From: Polynucleobacter sp. AP-Titi-500A-B4
Lineage (GTDB): Bacteria; Pseudomonadota; Gammaproteobacteria; Burkholderiales; Burkholderiaceae
Direction: 5' to 3'
Assembly (NCBI RefSeq): GCF_018688095.1
Contig: NZ_CP061311.1
Span: forward strand, 1,210,120 to 1,274,119
DNA: 64,000 bases
The notes beneath the pieces are model-generated. The model was not told the DNA's origin. It made no database searches and saw only the letters and a program-made list of their open reading frames with translations. Positions 26,301 to 35,016 of this stretch are shown here, piece by piece. The first letter of the stretch is position 1. Each line of letters opens with the position of its first letter. The translations under genes and the position numbers were made by a program.

Positions 26301-29300
26301 ATTGCCGGCATTACCGGTAATCACGTTTGCTAAAGAGTTTCCGGAGCCATCGATATTGCCTGTACCTGTGAGGGTCAGATTCTCGACGTTGACTATATTA
26401 GCAAGGCTAAAGGTGACAGAGCTTTGAATAGTATCAGTACCAGCATTAACGTTTTCAATAATGAGGTCAGATGCAGTATCGACTACATACGTATCATTGC
26501 CAACTCCACCCACTAACTGGTCTGAACCATTTCCACCATTTAAAGTGTCATCACCAGCTCCACCATCAAGGATATTATTACCATCATTACCAATCATTAC
26601 GTTGTTGCCAGCATTACCTGTAGCATTGATCGCATTTGAACCAATCAAAGTGAGGTTTTCAATATTGGTTAAAGATGCCAATGTAAAGGTTGCAGAACTT
26701 TGAATAGTGTCAATACCTTCATTTGTATTCTCAGTAATGGTCAGGGTATTAACTGCATTAGTAACCTGTGCTGTAACAACATAGGTATCGTCACCTGTAC
26801 CACCAATCAGAGTGTCATTACCGCCACTACCGGTCAAGGTATCGTTACCTGCAAGGCCCGAAAGAATGTTGTTACCAGTATTACCAGTAATCGCATTATC
26901 AAGAGTATTTCCAGTACCGTTGATATTTGCTGTACCTGTGAGAACGAGATTCTCTACGTTAGCAGGTAGTGTGTAGCTAACTGAGGAATAGACAGTATCA
27001 GTACCTGTATTAACTCCAGCGTTTTCGAAAATAGCGTCAGTTCCACTATCAACGACATAAATATCGTTGCCCAAGCCACCGCTCATAGAGTCATTACCAG
27101 CGCCTCCATCCAAGGTATCGTTGCCTGCAGTACCGGTCATCGTGTCATTGCCATCTAAGCCAAGCATAAGTGACTGAGAGCCGGACGCTGTCATTGTGGT
27201 GCCTGAGTTAGTGCCTACAGTAGCAGTTTGTCCCGAAATAACTTTTTGAACTCCAAATGGGTCTGTATACGTAGTCGTCACACGATATAGACCAGCACTC
27301 GTCGGCGCCGTATAGCTTGCACCTGTCGCACCATTAATCTTGGTCCAAGTGGTTCCATTATTAGTAGATGACTCCCACTGGTACTCAGTTGTTCCAGTAG
27401 CATTCACACCAGTAACTGCACCAGTGGGATTAGAAGGTGACACCAAATCAGGATCATAAGCAAGATTAACGGCATTTAACTTTGCCACATTATTGGCGCC
27501 TGACTTAGCAACAGAGTAGCCCGCAATATCAATGCTACCAGTAGCAGTTTCATTCAGATTGCTGAGGTTGACAGTCAACAATTGCTCCGATGAAATCCCC
27601 AATGTGGTATCGGTAGATATCAAATTAACGGTATACGTTGGAGCATGTGTCAAGCTCTCAAAGTTAGCGCCAGCCTTGAATGACAGATTCCAGTTACCCG
27701 TTACAGCATCTTTAGAAACTTGGAATAAATCACTATCGTTCTGCGTCCTATTTAAACTGATAGCAAATTGACTTCCTGCAGCACCACTAGCAACTAAAGA
27801 AACAATCGAGCTTGTACTATTTTCATTAGTAGAGACACCAGCGGCAGGAAGTGCTACAGGATTGGATCCAATTTGCAGTAATCCACCAGATGGTGCTGGA
27901 GCCTGCATGACTGTTGGGGTTATCTTAGTGCCAGTCGCAGTGTAAACACCATCGCTAAACTGGAAGTAATCAATACCCACAACTAAGTCAGTACCATCGC
28001 CAGACTGAACTATGCCATTGGCATCAGTAAAGGTATCTCCTCTTTTATCTACAACCTTATAGGCATTAGTAATGGCGCCTTCATTTTGCGAGTTATAAGT
28101 TACTTTTGTAAAAGTGTAATCGGTATGCGCACCTGAATATACGGCCATATTTTTACCTGTGCCGCTACCACCTACCTGAGCAACATCATCACCAAGAACG
28201 GTATTTTTGAATAGCTCTGTACTGAGCATGTCAGTAAAGTGCTTATCAAATAGCGCTACACCACCAGATTTCAGAGTATTGCTATCTAACAGACCATTGC
28301 TTGCTAGAGTGGCGCCAGTAACAGCACTGCCTGCCCTATTGGTTGCTCCATCAATCGAGAAACTATAGGCAGTATTAGTGCCACCAACTTGATAGGTACC
28401 ATCCAGGGTATCTAAGCGGATGCTGTTACCAATAATGACGTCATTACCAGCACCACCAGTAATGGTGTCATTACCACTACCACCAATTAACCAGTTGCCA
28501 TTAGCATCGCCAATAATCGTGTCGTTATTGGCAGTTGCAACTAAACCTTCAACCTGAAACCAGGCTGGGAAGTTAGTGCCGCCTTTTACTGTTGCCTGAG
28601 GGGCTGACTGAGTAGCAAAATCGGCTGTTACGCCTGTTGGACTGAGAGCCCAATCGCTCAAATCCATAATGTCAAAGCCAGTATCGGTTACACCATCACC
28701 GCCCCACACTTCATCTGGTCCAGCTGCAAGTGCTGCCGCCGACATTGGGCCTGGGCGCAAGATGTCATCACCGTTGTCACCTTCGAGAACGTCTTGGTCT
28801 GAACCACCAAGGATGATATCGTCGCCGTTATCGCCGTATAGCAAATCTCCAGAACTACCGCCATCGATAAAGTCATTACCATCACCACCATGAGTGAATG
28901 GGTCAGTATCAGCACCGCCGTAGATAACATCATCACCACTTTCGCCTGACAGCTTATCAATACCATCACCACCATAAATAGTGTCGTTACCGCTTCCACC
29001 AATTAACTGGTCTGAGCCGTTCATGGCAGTACCACTACCTTGACCGTAAATTAAGTCATTACCATCACCACCGTCGATGACGTCAGGCGCCTCGCCACCA
29101 AAAATTGTATCGCTGCCAGTTCCGCCATAGAGCTTATCCATGCCATCACCACCGTAGATGATGTCGTTACCGCCATCAGCATAAGCTGTGTCATCACCAC
29201 CCTGCATTGAGATGAAGTCGTCATATGCCGTACCAACCAATACTTCTGATGAATTAGCACCTGTAGTTGGGGTGCCATCAAGATTGGTTTCACCCACCAT

Positions 29301-32300
29301 CATCTCTGGGCGAAGGTCATAAATGTACTGCTTACCATTAATGGTCTGAAGTGTGCCGTTAAGCAATTCACCTGAAAGGCCTGTGTTATTGGTGCCGTCA
29401 GTAAATACGCCAATATGCTTGCTAGGATTTGCAGCTTCATAAACTGCTAAAGCATCGGCATACTTATGCTCAATACCCTGACTTGATGATGAAAGAGCCT
29501 TTGCAGATAAATCATAGTACTGATCTGCATAAGCAAAAATATTTCCGTTCAAATGGGTAACGCCCGTATTACGTTCGACGATATCCTTGAACTGCTCGTT
29601 ACCAACCTGATCACCCATCTGTTGGCCCACTAAGCGATAGAGGTAGTAGAAGCGATCGCCGTCCATCAAACGCTCAATTTGATCTAAGAAGATCGCATCA
29701 AAGGTCTCACCCAACAAACCACCGAGTACACATCTTTCAGCTAAACCGCCCAACCATGCATCCACATGATCAATGCCTTTATCGACTAACATCATGTCGC
29801 TAGCCGCTTTTAGGGTGTAGGTATAGCCTTTGGAAGCCATGTAGTCTTTATCAGCTTTAACTTCTATGCCTGTATTAAAGAGATTAAATAATGCTGTGGC
29901 ACGCTGAAGATCACCATCATATGAATATGCAGCAATGAAGTTCACCAGATTATCTGGATGATTCATGTTTTGAGCGAACTCGCTCCAGTTGGCATAAGCA
30001 GCAAAGTTTTGCTTACCTGCAGAGCCTAAGGCAGCCCGCATCTCATTGAGAGTAGCCATGCCCATATCACGACCGCGAGCAATATTGATTGCTGCTAAGT
30101 CGAGAGGCTGACCAAGCAAACCTTGATTTAAGGCCGGGGTGACAAACTCATCGACCGCATTCATTTGCTGATGGGACATACCCAAAGCAATAGATCCAGC
30201 GCCAACGCTTGCAAACAAACTTGGGTTCAGGAATGAATCTTTGAGTGTCAAACTCATGATTCTTCCAGTTAAACCACCCGTTGGATCGATCGTATCAATC
30301 GTTTCACGAATAGTTGTGTGACCAAAACGGAAGGCAACTTGAGCAAACTCATCAGAAATGCTGGCATCAATATTACTGTTGTAGCCTACGAATTCAGGTA
30401 AGTTTGGAGTAACGCTACGGGCATATTGGTCAACCGCAACGTGCTGATATTCCATCTCATTAATCAACTTAGCAGCATTGAAGATCTTTTCGGGATCCCA
30501 ACTAATTTCGCCTGTGTTCAAGCGATAGTTGCCTTGGGCATCCATCACGCTTGTCGCAATTTGCCAGTTATGCAGGGTTGTATGGGTTGTATCACCCTTC
30601 AATGTAGCAGCCGCATCTTGAGCAGCAATACTAGCCTGTAGGTTAGCAACTTGATAGTTATGCTCTTCATGCCATACATGGTGAATAGCAGTTAAACCAA
30701 TGTTTTCGTTAACGCGGCCATCACCAGCTACATAGTGATCACCTACAGATTCCAATAACAATTCGCCAACCAACGCCTTCATAGTGGCACTGAGAGTAGA
30801 AACTGGATTAAAGGTTGCAAAATCAATTAAATCAAACAGGCTCGGGCCATTTCCTGGGTAGAGCGGAAGATTACCGTTTGCATCTGTGCTTAACTGATTA
30901 TTAGCATCGTAATACTTCAGCGGTGCAGTAGGATTTGTAGGAGTAATTAATAGGCCTTCTTTTACTGCCTGCGCATTAATCTGATTGAGCAAACTTTGGG
31001 TTATGTGGCCGCTAGTATTTGTACCCTTAGTTACATCAAAGTGCGGATTCATATCCAACAGAAGAGCTGAGCCTGAAGTGCCATTGACTAGCTTCCCAAA
31101 TGCATCTACCTGGACATTTCCAGTAGCATCACGATTTCTAAAGTTAGAAATATCTTCCCAAGTTAAGTCTGAACGATGGGTTGCCAAAAGCTGGGCACGT
31201 AATTCATTGATCGTAGGCAATGTCTCATGAGTTGTACTGCCATCGGCTTTAGTCCAAGCAACAGATGTGGAACCGTTAAACAGGTTAGTGCCAGCATGAT
31301 AGGTATTACCGCCATCGGTAGATACCCATTCGCGCAAGAAATTGGTAATTTGGCTATTTGAACCGTATGTTTGGCTTTGATCAATATAAGGAGAATCGTG
31401 ATCGTTATAGTACGGATCCCCTTTTGCATCGAACCCAGCTACTGTCGCACGACTAATCGTCATGCTTGTGACAGCGTTTGGATCTCCAGGATAGGCAGGC
31501 GCCACATACAAAGGATCAGTAGGAGATAAAGCAATGACAACCTTGGTGACTTTTCCACCATCGGTTTGTCCACCCTTTGCCACAAAGTCTAGGCCGTGAT
31601 CAAAAAACTGTCCAAACAAGGCAAACCAACCGTTATTAGGAGATACACCTGGGTTAATTGAGCCTACAAATTGTTCAGGATTAGTAATATTACCGTTGGC
31701 ATCGTGATTATTCAGAGTTTGCACTACGCCATTAGCATCTTTAACTAAGTGGCCATAAGCATCTAATTTTGCAGTAACGCCATCACGATTCTGATAGTCA
31801 ATCTGACCGCCATTATCAGCAGATAACATACCCCAGTCTTTTACCTGTGCAAGGCCATTGGTAAAGACAATTCTTCCAGTAACTGGATCTGTGTCATAGG
31901 TAACGCCTGCTGTAGTCGTCAAGAGACTAATCATACGAGGGGTATAGTCAGTCACAGTATGCTGAACAACTGCTCCATTCACTCCTTTAGTAGTGGAGTA
32001 ATCAGTTGTCATGGCTCTAGCAGTGGTTGTGTGAGCAACACCTAATGAGTCATAGGCAGTTTGTCCAGCAGCAAAATTATTGCCATAGCTAGCGCCAGTT
32101 GTATCTGGTGCATAAGTTTTAGTGTAGCTATTGAAATCCGCCTTTACCAGGCGAATGAACGGCGTATCTGCCTGACCCCAGTGACTATGCCCCTGGATGA
32201 TGTTATTCATCAAGCCCGAAACGTTTCGAAGGCCAGATGCATCAGTTACAGAATCATAAGAGGTACCAAAATAAGCAAGCGCTGCCGTAACGCTATCAAT

Positions 32301-32516
32301 GGCCGAGAGGCCTTGTGTTGCATTAAAGGCCAAATCATTAGGGTCATAGAGTTTCTTGCCATTAATGTCATAAATAGCAGTTGTACCTGCCCAATTAACA
32401 ATAGGCACGCCATTCTTGTCAAAGAGCGGCTTGAAGGTTACCTGCGAATACAGGAATGAAAGATCAGAGCCATTAATGGCAAAAGAACGTAATTTGTAAG
32501 TTGATGTAGTAGCCAT
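23322..32516 (-). CDS. Giant RTX haem peroxidase, type I-secreted (3064 aa)
   Basis: The N-terminal part, to about residue 1080, is an animal-type haem peroxidase. It has FGQFFDHGLDF with the distal His (about 304), RVNENIGLTAIHHVWHEEHN with the catalytic Arg (about 600-620), and FRFGHTTIRETI with the proximal His (about 729). A first RTX block (about 1095-1260) has GGDGNDLIYG-type nonapeptides. Residues about 1560-1790 are cadherin-like and Ig-like. Then come 12 repeats of about 80-100 residues, each with ENLTLTG, INGTGN and ITGNxGNN motifs plus GGxGxD nonapeptides. The last 120 residues form a C-terminal secretion region (DYFVFNSATG, TITDF, LYYDADGS, IIGTTSHP). There is no Sec signal. It follows pilZ by 9 nt. 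Members of this family act as extracellular peroxidases and adhesins; which role applies here is open. Confidence 0.92.
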   Translation of the reverse strand: MATTSTYKLRSFAINGSDLSFLYSQVTFKPLFDKNGVPIVNWAGTTAIYDINGKKLYDPNDLAFNATQGLSAIDSVTAALAYFGTSYDSVTDASGLRNVSGLMNNIIQGHSHWGQADTPFIRLVKADFNSYTKTYAPDTTGASYGNNFAAGQTAYDSLGVAHTTTARAMTTDYSTTKGVNGAVVQHTVTDYTPRMISLLTTTAGVTYDTDPVTGRIVFTNGLAQVKDWGMLSADNGGQIDYQNRDGVTAKLDAYGHLVKDANGVVQTLNNHDANGNITNPEQFVGSINPGVSPNNGWFALFGQFFDHGLDFVAKGGQTDGGKVTKVVIALSPTDPLYVAPAYPGDPNAVTSMTISRATVAGFDAKGDPYYNDHDSPYIDQSQTYGSNSQITNFLREWVSTDGGNTYHAGTNLFNGSTSVAWTKADGSTTHETLPTINELRAQLLATHRSDLTWEDISNFRNRDATGNVQVDAFGKLVNGTSGSALLLDMNPHFDVTKGTNTSGHITQSLLNQINAQAVKEGLLITPTNPTAPLKYYDANNQLSTDANGNLPLYPGNGPSLFDLIDFATFNPVSTLSATMKALVGELLLESVGDHYVAGDGRVNENIGLTAIHHVWHEEHNYQVANLQASIAAQDAAATLKGDTTHTTLHNWQIATSVMDAQGNYRLNTGEISWDPEKIFNAAKLINEMEYQHVAVDQYARSVTPNLPEFVGYNSNIDASISDEFAQVAFRFGHTTIRETIDTIDPTGGLTGRIMSLTLKDSFLNPSLFASVGAGSIALGMSHQQMNAVDEFVTPALNQGLLGQPLDLAAINIARGRDMGMATLNEMRAALGSAGKQNFAAYANWSEFAQNMNHPDNLVNFIAAYSYDGDLQRATALFNLFNTGIEVKADKDYMASKGYTYTLKAASDMMLVDKGIDHVDAWLGGLAERCVLGGLLGETFDAIFLDQIERLMDGDRFYYLYRLVGQQMGDQVGNEQFKDIVERNTGVTHLNGNIFAYADQYYDLSAKALSSSSQGIEHKYADALAVYEAANPSKHIGVFTDGTNNTGLSGELLNGTLQTINGKQYIYDLRPEMMVGETNLDGTPTTGANSSEVLVGTAYDDFISMQGGDDTAYADGGNDIIYGGDGMDKLYGGTGSDTIFGGEAPDVIDGGDGNDLIYGQGSGTAMNGSDQLIGGSGNDTIYGGDGIDKLSGESGDDVIYGGADTDPFTHGGDGNDFIDGGSSGDLLYGDNGDDIILGGSDQDVLEGDNGDDILRPGPMSAAALAAGPDEVWGGDGVTDTGFDIMDLSDWALSPTGVTADFATQSAPQATVKGGTNFPAWFQVEGLVATANNDTIIGDANGNWLIGGSGNDTITGGAGNDVIIGNSIRLDTLDGTYQVGGTNTAYSFSIDGATNRAGSAVTGATLASNGLLDSNTLKSGGVALFDKHFTDMLSTELFKNTVLGDDVAQVGGSGTGKNMAVYSGAHTDYTFTKVTYNSQNEGAITNAYKVVDKRGDTFTDANGIVQSGDGTDLVVGIDYFQFSDGVYTATGTKITPTVMQAPAPSGGLLQIGSNPVALPAAGVSTNENSTSSIVSLVASGAAGSQFAISLNRTQNDSDLFQVSKDAVTGNWNLSFKAGANFESLTHAPTYTVNLISTDTTLGISSEQLLTVNLSNLNETATGSIDIAGYSVAKSGANNVAKLNAVNLAYDPDLVSPSNPTGAVTGVNATGTTEYQWESSTNNGTTWTKINGATGASYTAPTSAGLYRVTTTYTDPFGVQKVISGQTATVGTNSGTTMTASGSQSLMLGLDGNDTMTGTAGNDTLDGGAGNDSMSGGLGNDIYVVDSGTDAIFENAGVNTGTDTVYSSVSYTLPANVENLVLTGTANINGTGNTLDNAITGNTGNNILSGLAGNDTLTGSGGNDTLIGGTGDDTYVVTAQVTNAVNTLTITENTNEGIDTIQSSATFTLASLTNIENLTLIGSNAINATGNAGNNVMIGNDGNNILDGGAGDDTLNGGNGSDQLVGGVGNDTYVVDTASDLIIENVNAGTDTIQSSVTFSLANIVNVENLTLTGTGNIDGSGNSLANVITGNAGNNQLYGGGNDILIGGNGNDTYYINAIGNTLTEQSNEGIDTVISSIDFTLGNNLDNLTLTGLTAINGTGNSLDNYIIGNEIDNVLTGSAGNDTFNGGSGKDILIGGDGNDVYDVDTTTDVITEASGIAGGVDTVRAYIDYDLLNVANVENLTLMGAAINGTGNAGNNVITGNAGNNSLSGGAGNDTLIGGGGNDTLNGGADDDTYIVDSQLTSGSVIDSSGTDTIQSSVSFSLVDFNNVNAAIENLVLTGSAIAGTGNGLNNTITGNSGNNVLDGGAGADIMIGGSGNDTYTVDNIGDVVTENAAEGTDTVFSSLTYTISTNLENLTLTGASNIDGIGNDVDNVVTGNIGNNSLSGGLGNDTLIGGKGNDTLDGGAGTDTASYASATGAVTVNLTAGLVTGGDGNDTLSNIEIVIGSNLNDTFTGRSSGADTMSGGLGDDSYNVNNLDDVIIENANEGTDTVISSLTSYILGNDIENLTLTGSAINGTGNTLNNLIIGNSAANSLVGDAGDDTLNGGGGTDTLNGGAGNDTYIVTAQQSTTTVVDSAGTDTIQSSADFTLATLTYIENLTLTGSAINGTGNTVANVITGNASNNVLDGGTGADTMIGGAGNDTYTVDNAGDVVTENANEGTDTVNSSVTYTLAANIENLTLTGTTAINGTGNTGNNVLTGNTANNNLSGGAGNDTLISGGGTDTLVGGIGDDTYRVVNTQTVVTENANLTLAGFVIVNEGVDTVEADITSGTYTLGANIEKLILLGGTANINGTGNTLNNTITGNNGNNTLDGGTGADTMIGGAGNDTYVVDNTGDVVTEVAGGGTDIVNSSVTFTLGAEVETLNLTGAAAINGTGNATANTIVGNSGANILNGGLGNDSLTGGGGVDYFVFNSATGSTNVDTITDFKINGDADLLQFSKAVFSKVTAASGSGAGTAIGAAEFTSGAGTIAATTTAQHFIYNTTDGALYYDADGSTATIAAVKVAIIGTTSHPGLAAGDIHIIA
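23740..27000 (-). repeat. Twelve in-frame coding repeats of about 240-300 bp in the peroxidase gene
   Basis: Each unit encodes one VENLTLTG/INGTGN/ITGNxGNN element, a GGAGNDTLxGG Ca-binding stretch and a DTVxSSVxYTL stretch. Twelve were counted by the ENLxLTG core. Units have diverged at nucleotide level, so this is an old tandem expansion, not a recent one. The many plus-strand open frames over this stretch are mirror effects of the repeats. Confidence 0.85.
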
Positions 32517-32525
32517 AATTTTTCC

Positions 32526-32828
32526 TTATTTCCCTGCTTTAATTTCTTGATTCAAAATTTTTGCGCCAATACCAAATTGGCCGTTCTTTTTCACAACTCG
32601 TGTGACCTGGGCTTCGCAGATCACTACCAGCGGCCCCCCAGGCGTTCTGATGTCAAGTTGGAATTGAATTTTTGATCCAACCTCGTGAGTCTCATCGAGT
32701 TCGAAAAAAATCCCTGTTGCGCTAATGTCTTTTGCGCTGGTAACCAAACCATTGATCTGCAGAGGAATATTGGATTCAATTCGCTCCGCCCTTGGCTGGT
32801 GTTTTTTAATTTGTTGTCTCACGCTCAT
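32526..32828 (-). CDS. PilZ-domain protein
   Basis: The 100-residue protein is a single PilZ domain. It has an Arg-rich lead (PRAERIESNIPLQ) and DISATGIFFEL, matching the D/NxSxxG half of the c-di-GMP site; VRQQIKKHQP lies at the N terminus. The usual RxxxR appears as RxxR, so binding should be tested. It sits 9 nt upstream of the peroxidase gene and is almost certainly co-transcribed, suggesting c-di-GMP control of that protein's production or export (inference). Confidence 0.82.
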   Translation of the reverse strand: MSVRQQIKKHQPRAERIESNIPLQINGLVTSAKDISATGIFFELDETHEVGSKIQFQLDIRTPGGPLVVICEAQVTRVVKKNGQFGIGAKILNQEIKAGK

Positions 32829-33041
32829 CCAATAAAAGTACTTTAAAGAGTCAATTTGCTCATGGACAAAGGATAGAGATCAGATGAAGCGGAGAAATGA
32901 GTAACGCGTACTCTTCTCAATAGTGACTTTTAATTATTTTTTGAGTGGAAAAAGTGTGAGTAATATCCCAACTTTTATTTGGATGTCCTAGTATTGCGAT
33001 CAGTAGACCACCTAGTAGAAAGGTCATTAGCCTTCATTACG

Positions 33042-33057
33042 GACTATAACTTTCGTA
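33042..33057. promoter_or_regulatory. Dyad operator A4 (weak) upstream of pilZ
   Basis: GACTATAACTTTCGTA matches the reverse complement of site A1 at 13 of 16 positions. The left arm and the centre are kept and the right arm is damaged. It lies 214 nt upstream of the pilZ start. Confidence 0.35.
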
Positions 33058-33110
33058 ATAGAAGGCCTACCCTAACCAAAGGAATAAGTTGATAAAGCAA
33101 GAATTGAGAA

Positions 33111-33127
33111 ACCCTTCTTGAAAGGGT
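33111..33127 (-). terminator. Weak hairpin after the serralysin gene
   Basis: ACCCTT and AAGGGT form a 6-bp stem with a 5-nt loop about 12 nt past the stop codon. On the minus strand only a short T stretch (GGGTTTCTC) follows, so it is a poor intrinsic terminator. Confidence 0.35.
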
Positions 33128-33138
33128 CTAAAGAGGGC

Positions 33139-34863
33139 TTAAGCAACTAGCAGAATGTCGCTAACCGTAAAGTGGGGGTGGGTACTAGAACCTATAACTG
33201 CGATTTCTATTGGGCTTGAGGTAGCCTTGCTTCCATCGGCATCATAGTAGAGCCCACCTGTTTTATACATATAAATTAAGTAATCAGTAGCACTATTTGC
33301 AGCAACAGTAGTGGTGGTAGTGTTTTCATAAAACTGGGTTAGCGACAATGTCGTTGTAGTTGAGAGTGATTTAAATATCGACTTGCTCAACTGCAGGTGA
33401 TCTACGCCACCCTGAAAGTCGGTAATAAGGTCTAAATTAGCTAATGTACTTAATGTCGAATTAAATACAAAGTAATCAGCACCACCTCCTCCAGTCAGCG
33501 TATCATTTCCGGCGCCACCAAAGATGGTGTCATTGCCAGATCCACCAATTAAATTATTAGCACCAGCATTGCCAACGATAGTTAAGGCAGATTTCATTGC
33601 TGAAGCGTCTATATTGAGCGCTGTTGTTCCTGTAGAAACCGCTGTAGCTGCTGTTCCCGTCCCAATAGTCACTAACTCAATACCAGTATCGGCGCTATTT
33701 AGTTTTAGGGTTGAGGCGATCGTTGAAGTGAAGCGAATTTCATCTTTGCTACCGGCTAAATCCTGAATCAGATTGCTTGATGTATGGTCACCAGCTAGTT
33801 TAATAATATATAGATCGTTACCGGCGCCACCATCTAAAAAGGAGCTGGAACTTCCACCAGTTAAGGTGTCGTTGCCACTTCCGCCTATTGCGCGCTCGAT
33901 AGTTGTGTTGAATGCAATGGCAACATTGTTTGTCATCCCGTCAACAGAAGAATAAGCACCTGGAGTCAGGTCAATATTTTGATTAGCTGAACTTCCAGAG
34001 AGATCTAGCGTATCCACACCCCCCGCATCCCAAATTGTCAGAATTGGTGTTTTATTAATAGTGAAGTCATAGATCGCTGCCTCAATGCCCCCAACTGTTG
34101 AATGAAATCCATAGGTTGTATCTTCAGTTCTGGTGCTCATGTTTGCACCATACTTAAACTGAATAGCCACGATGTCATACACCATTGGTGTCTGAGGATA
34201 GATATACGTCAGGGTTGTACCGTCTTGCTGCCAGCCAGATCCCGGTAAATATCCTCCAAAATAGGACATCACGGTGTATTGACGGTTGTCCTGAGCAAAG
34301 ACAGCATTGGTGGCATAAGTTATCGTGCCGCCGCTACCCGCGTTGTATGCGCCTGGATGTGAAAGCCCAAGTGCATGCCCAATCTCATGAATCATCGTCA
34401 ATAGACCATAGGCTCCCAATGCCATGCCACTATCGGCATTCGTTGTCCAGCTTGAGCTCATCCACACTTGCTCTGCAGTTAAAGAGGCGGTCTTGGTAGA
34501 TGTATTGACGGTTCCAAATGGAACGGTATAAGTGCCACCACCCGTATTGCTGGAATAATCCAGCGTGATATTGGCAGCTGGATTATTAGCACTCTCCACC
34601 AATGGCTTGGCCATCAAATCTGCCCACAACTGGAAGGCAAGTCTTGCTGTAGTGACTTGGGTTGGCGTCATTGCTACCAATGAAGCACCGCCCTCTAAGG
34701 GCGCTGACCCGGAGTTCGTGGGTGTTACCGTATTAATCGAATAGGTGATTGGCGTTGTGGCAGATGAAATCCACGTAAATTGATAGCCCGTATAAGTACT
34801 ACCCCAAGAGGTGGTTAACTGAGTCGTAATTTGACTCGTTGTATAGGTGGGCTTAGTTGCCAT
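33139..34863 (-). CDS. Serralysin-like M10 metalloprotease with RTX repeats
   Basis: The 574-residue protein has the zinc motif MIHEIGHALGLSHPG (about residues 160-175) and a Met-turn (YTVMSYFG), both intact, preceded by a predicted catalytic N-terminal domain. A beta-roll follows at about 320-470 (RAIGGSGNDTLTGG, GGSGNDTIFGGAGNDTLTGGGGADYF). The last 110 residues are closely similar to those of the giant peroxidase (DYFVFNS, LITDF, GLYYDADGSKA, VIGSSTHP, DILLVA). There is no Sec signal, as expected for type I secretion. It acts outside the cell; the substrate is unknown. Genes on both sides run in the same direction but are separated from it by about 150 and 310 nt, so it is probably transcribed alone. 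Direct AACTAG repeats and AGTAT-N4-ATACT (34957-34970) lie upstream. Confidence 0.93.
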   Translation of the reverse strand: MATKPTYTTSQITTQLTTSWGSTYTGYQFTWISSATTPITYSINTVTPTNSGSAPLEGGASLVAMTPTQVTTARLAFQLWADLMAKPLVESANNPAANITLDYSSNTGGGTYTVPFGTVNTSTKTASLTAEQVWMSSSWTTNADSGMALGAYGLLTMIHEIGHALGLSHPGAYNAGSGGTITYATNAVFAQDNRQYTVMSYFGGYLPGSGWQQDGTTLTYIYPQTPMVYDIVAIQFKYGANMSTRTEDTTYGFHSTVGGIEAAIYDFTINKTPILTIWDAGGVDTLDLSGSSANQNIDLTPGAYSSVDGMTNNVAIAFNTTIERAIGGSGNDTLTGGSSSSFLDGGAGNDLYIIKLAGDHTSSNLIQDLAGSKDEIRFTSTIASTLKLNSADTGIELVTIGTGTAATAVSTGTTALNIDASAMKSALTIVGNAGANNLIGGSGNDTIFGGAGNDTLTGGGGADYFVFNSTLSTLANLDLITDFQGGVDHLQLSKSIFKSLSTTTTLSLTQFYENTTTTTVAANSATDYLIYMYKTGGLYYDADGSKATSSPIEIAVIGSSTHPHFTVSDILLVA

Positions 34864-35016
34864 AAAAGCGATGACGAAAATCAGGAATTAAATTCACGTC
34901 AGATTAACAACTAGATACCGTAAAAACTAGTAAAAACGCTGAAATAGGCCCAAAAGAGTATGTAGATACTAAGCACTCACTGCAAAAGGATCGTCCTTAA
35001 TCAGGGTAAATATGGA

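Larger units (their letters stand above)
32829..33138. other. 310-bp intergenic region upstream of pilZ
   Basis: No gene is seen. It holds the end of the serralysin transcript on the right and the pilZ-peroxidase promoter region. Visible elements are operator A4 (33042-33057), an inverted repeat GAGTA-N5-TACTC near 32900, two CCTAGTA copies around 32987-33017, and a weak hairpin next to the serralysin stop. Confidence 0.6.

Noticed and set aside
23740..27000. Regular repeats that might suggest a CRISPR array or tandem DNA repeat
   Set aside because: The period is 240-300 bp, the units are divergent, and all lie in frame inside one protein.
23361..31429. Many long open frames on the plus strand and alternate minus frames across the RTX peroxidase gene
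   Set aside because: They mirror the coding repeats (GGxGxD codons read in other frames), lack starts with ribosome-binding sites and have no recognisable domains.
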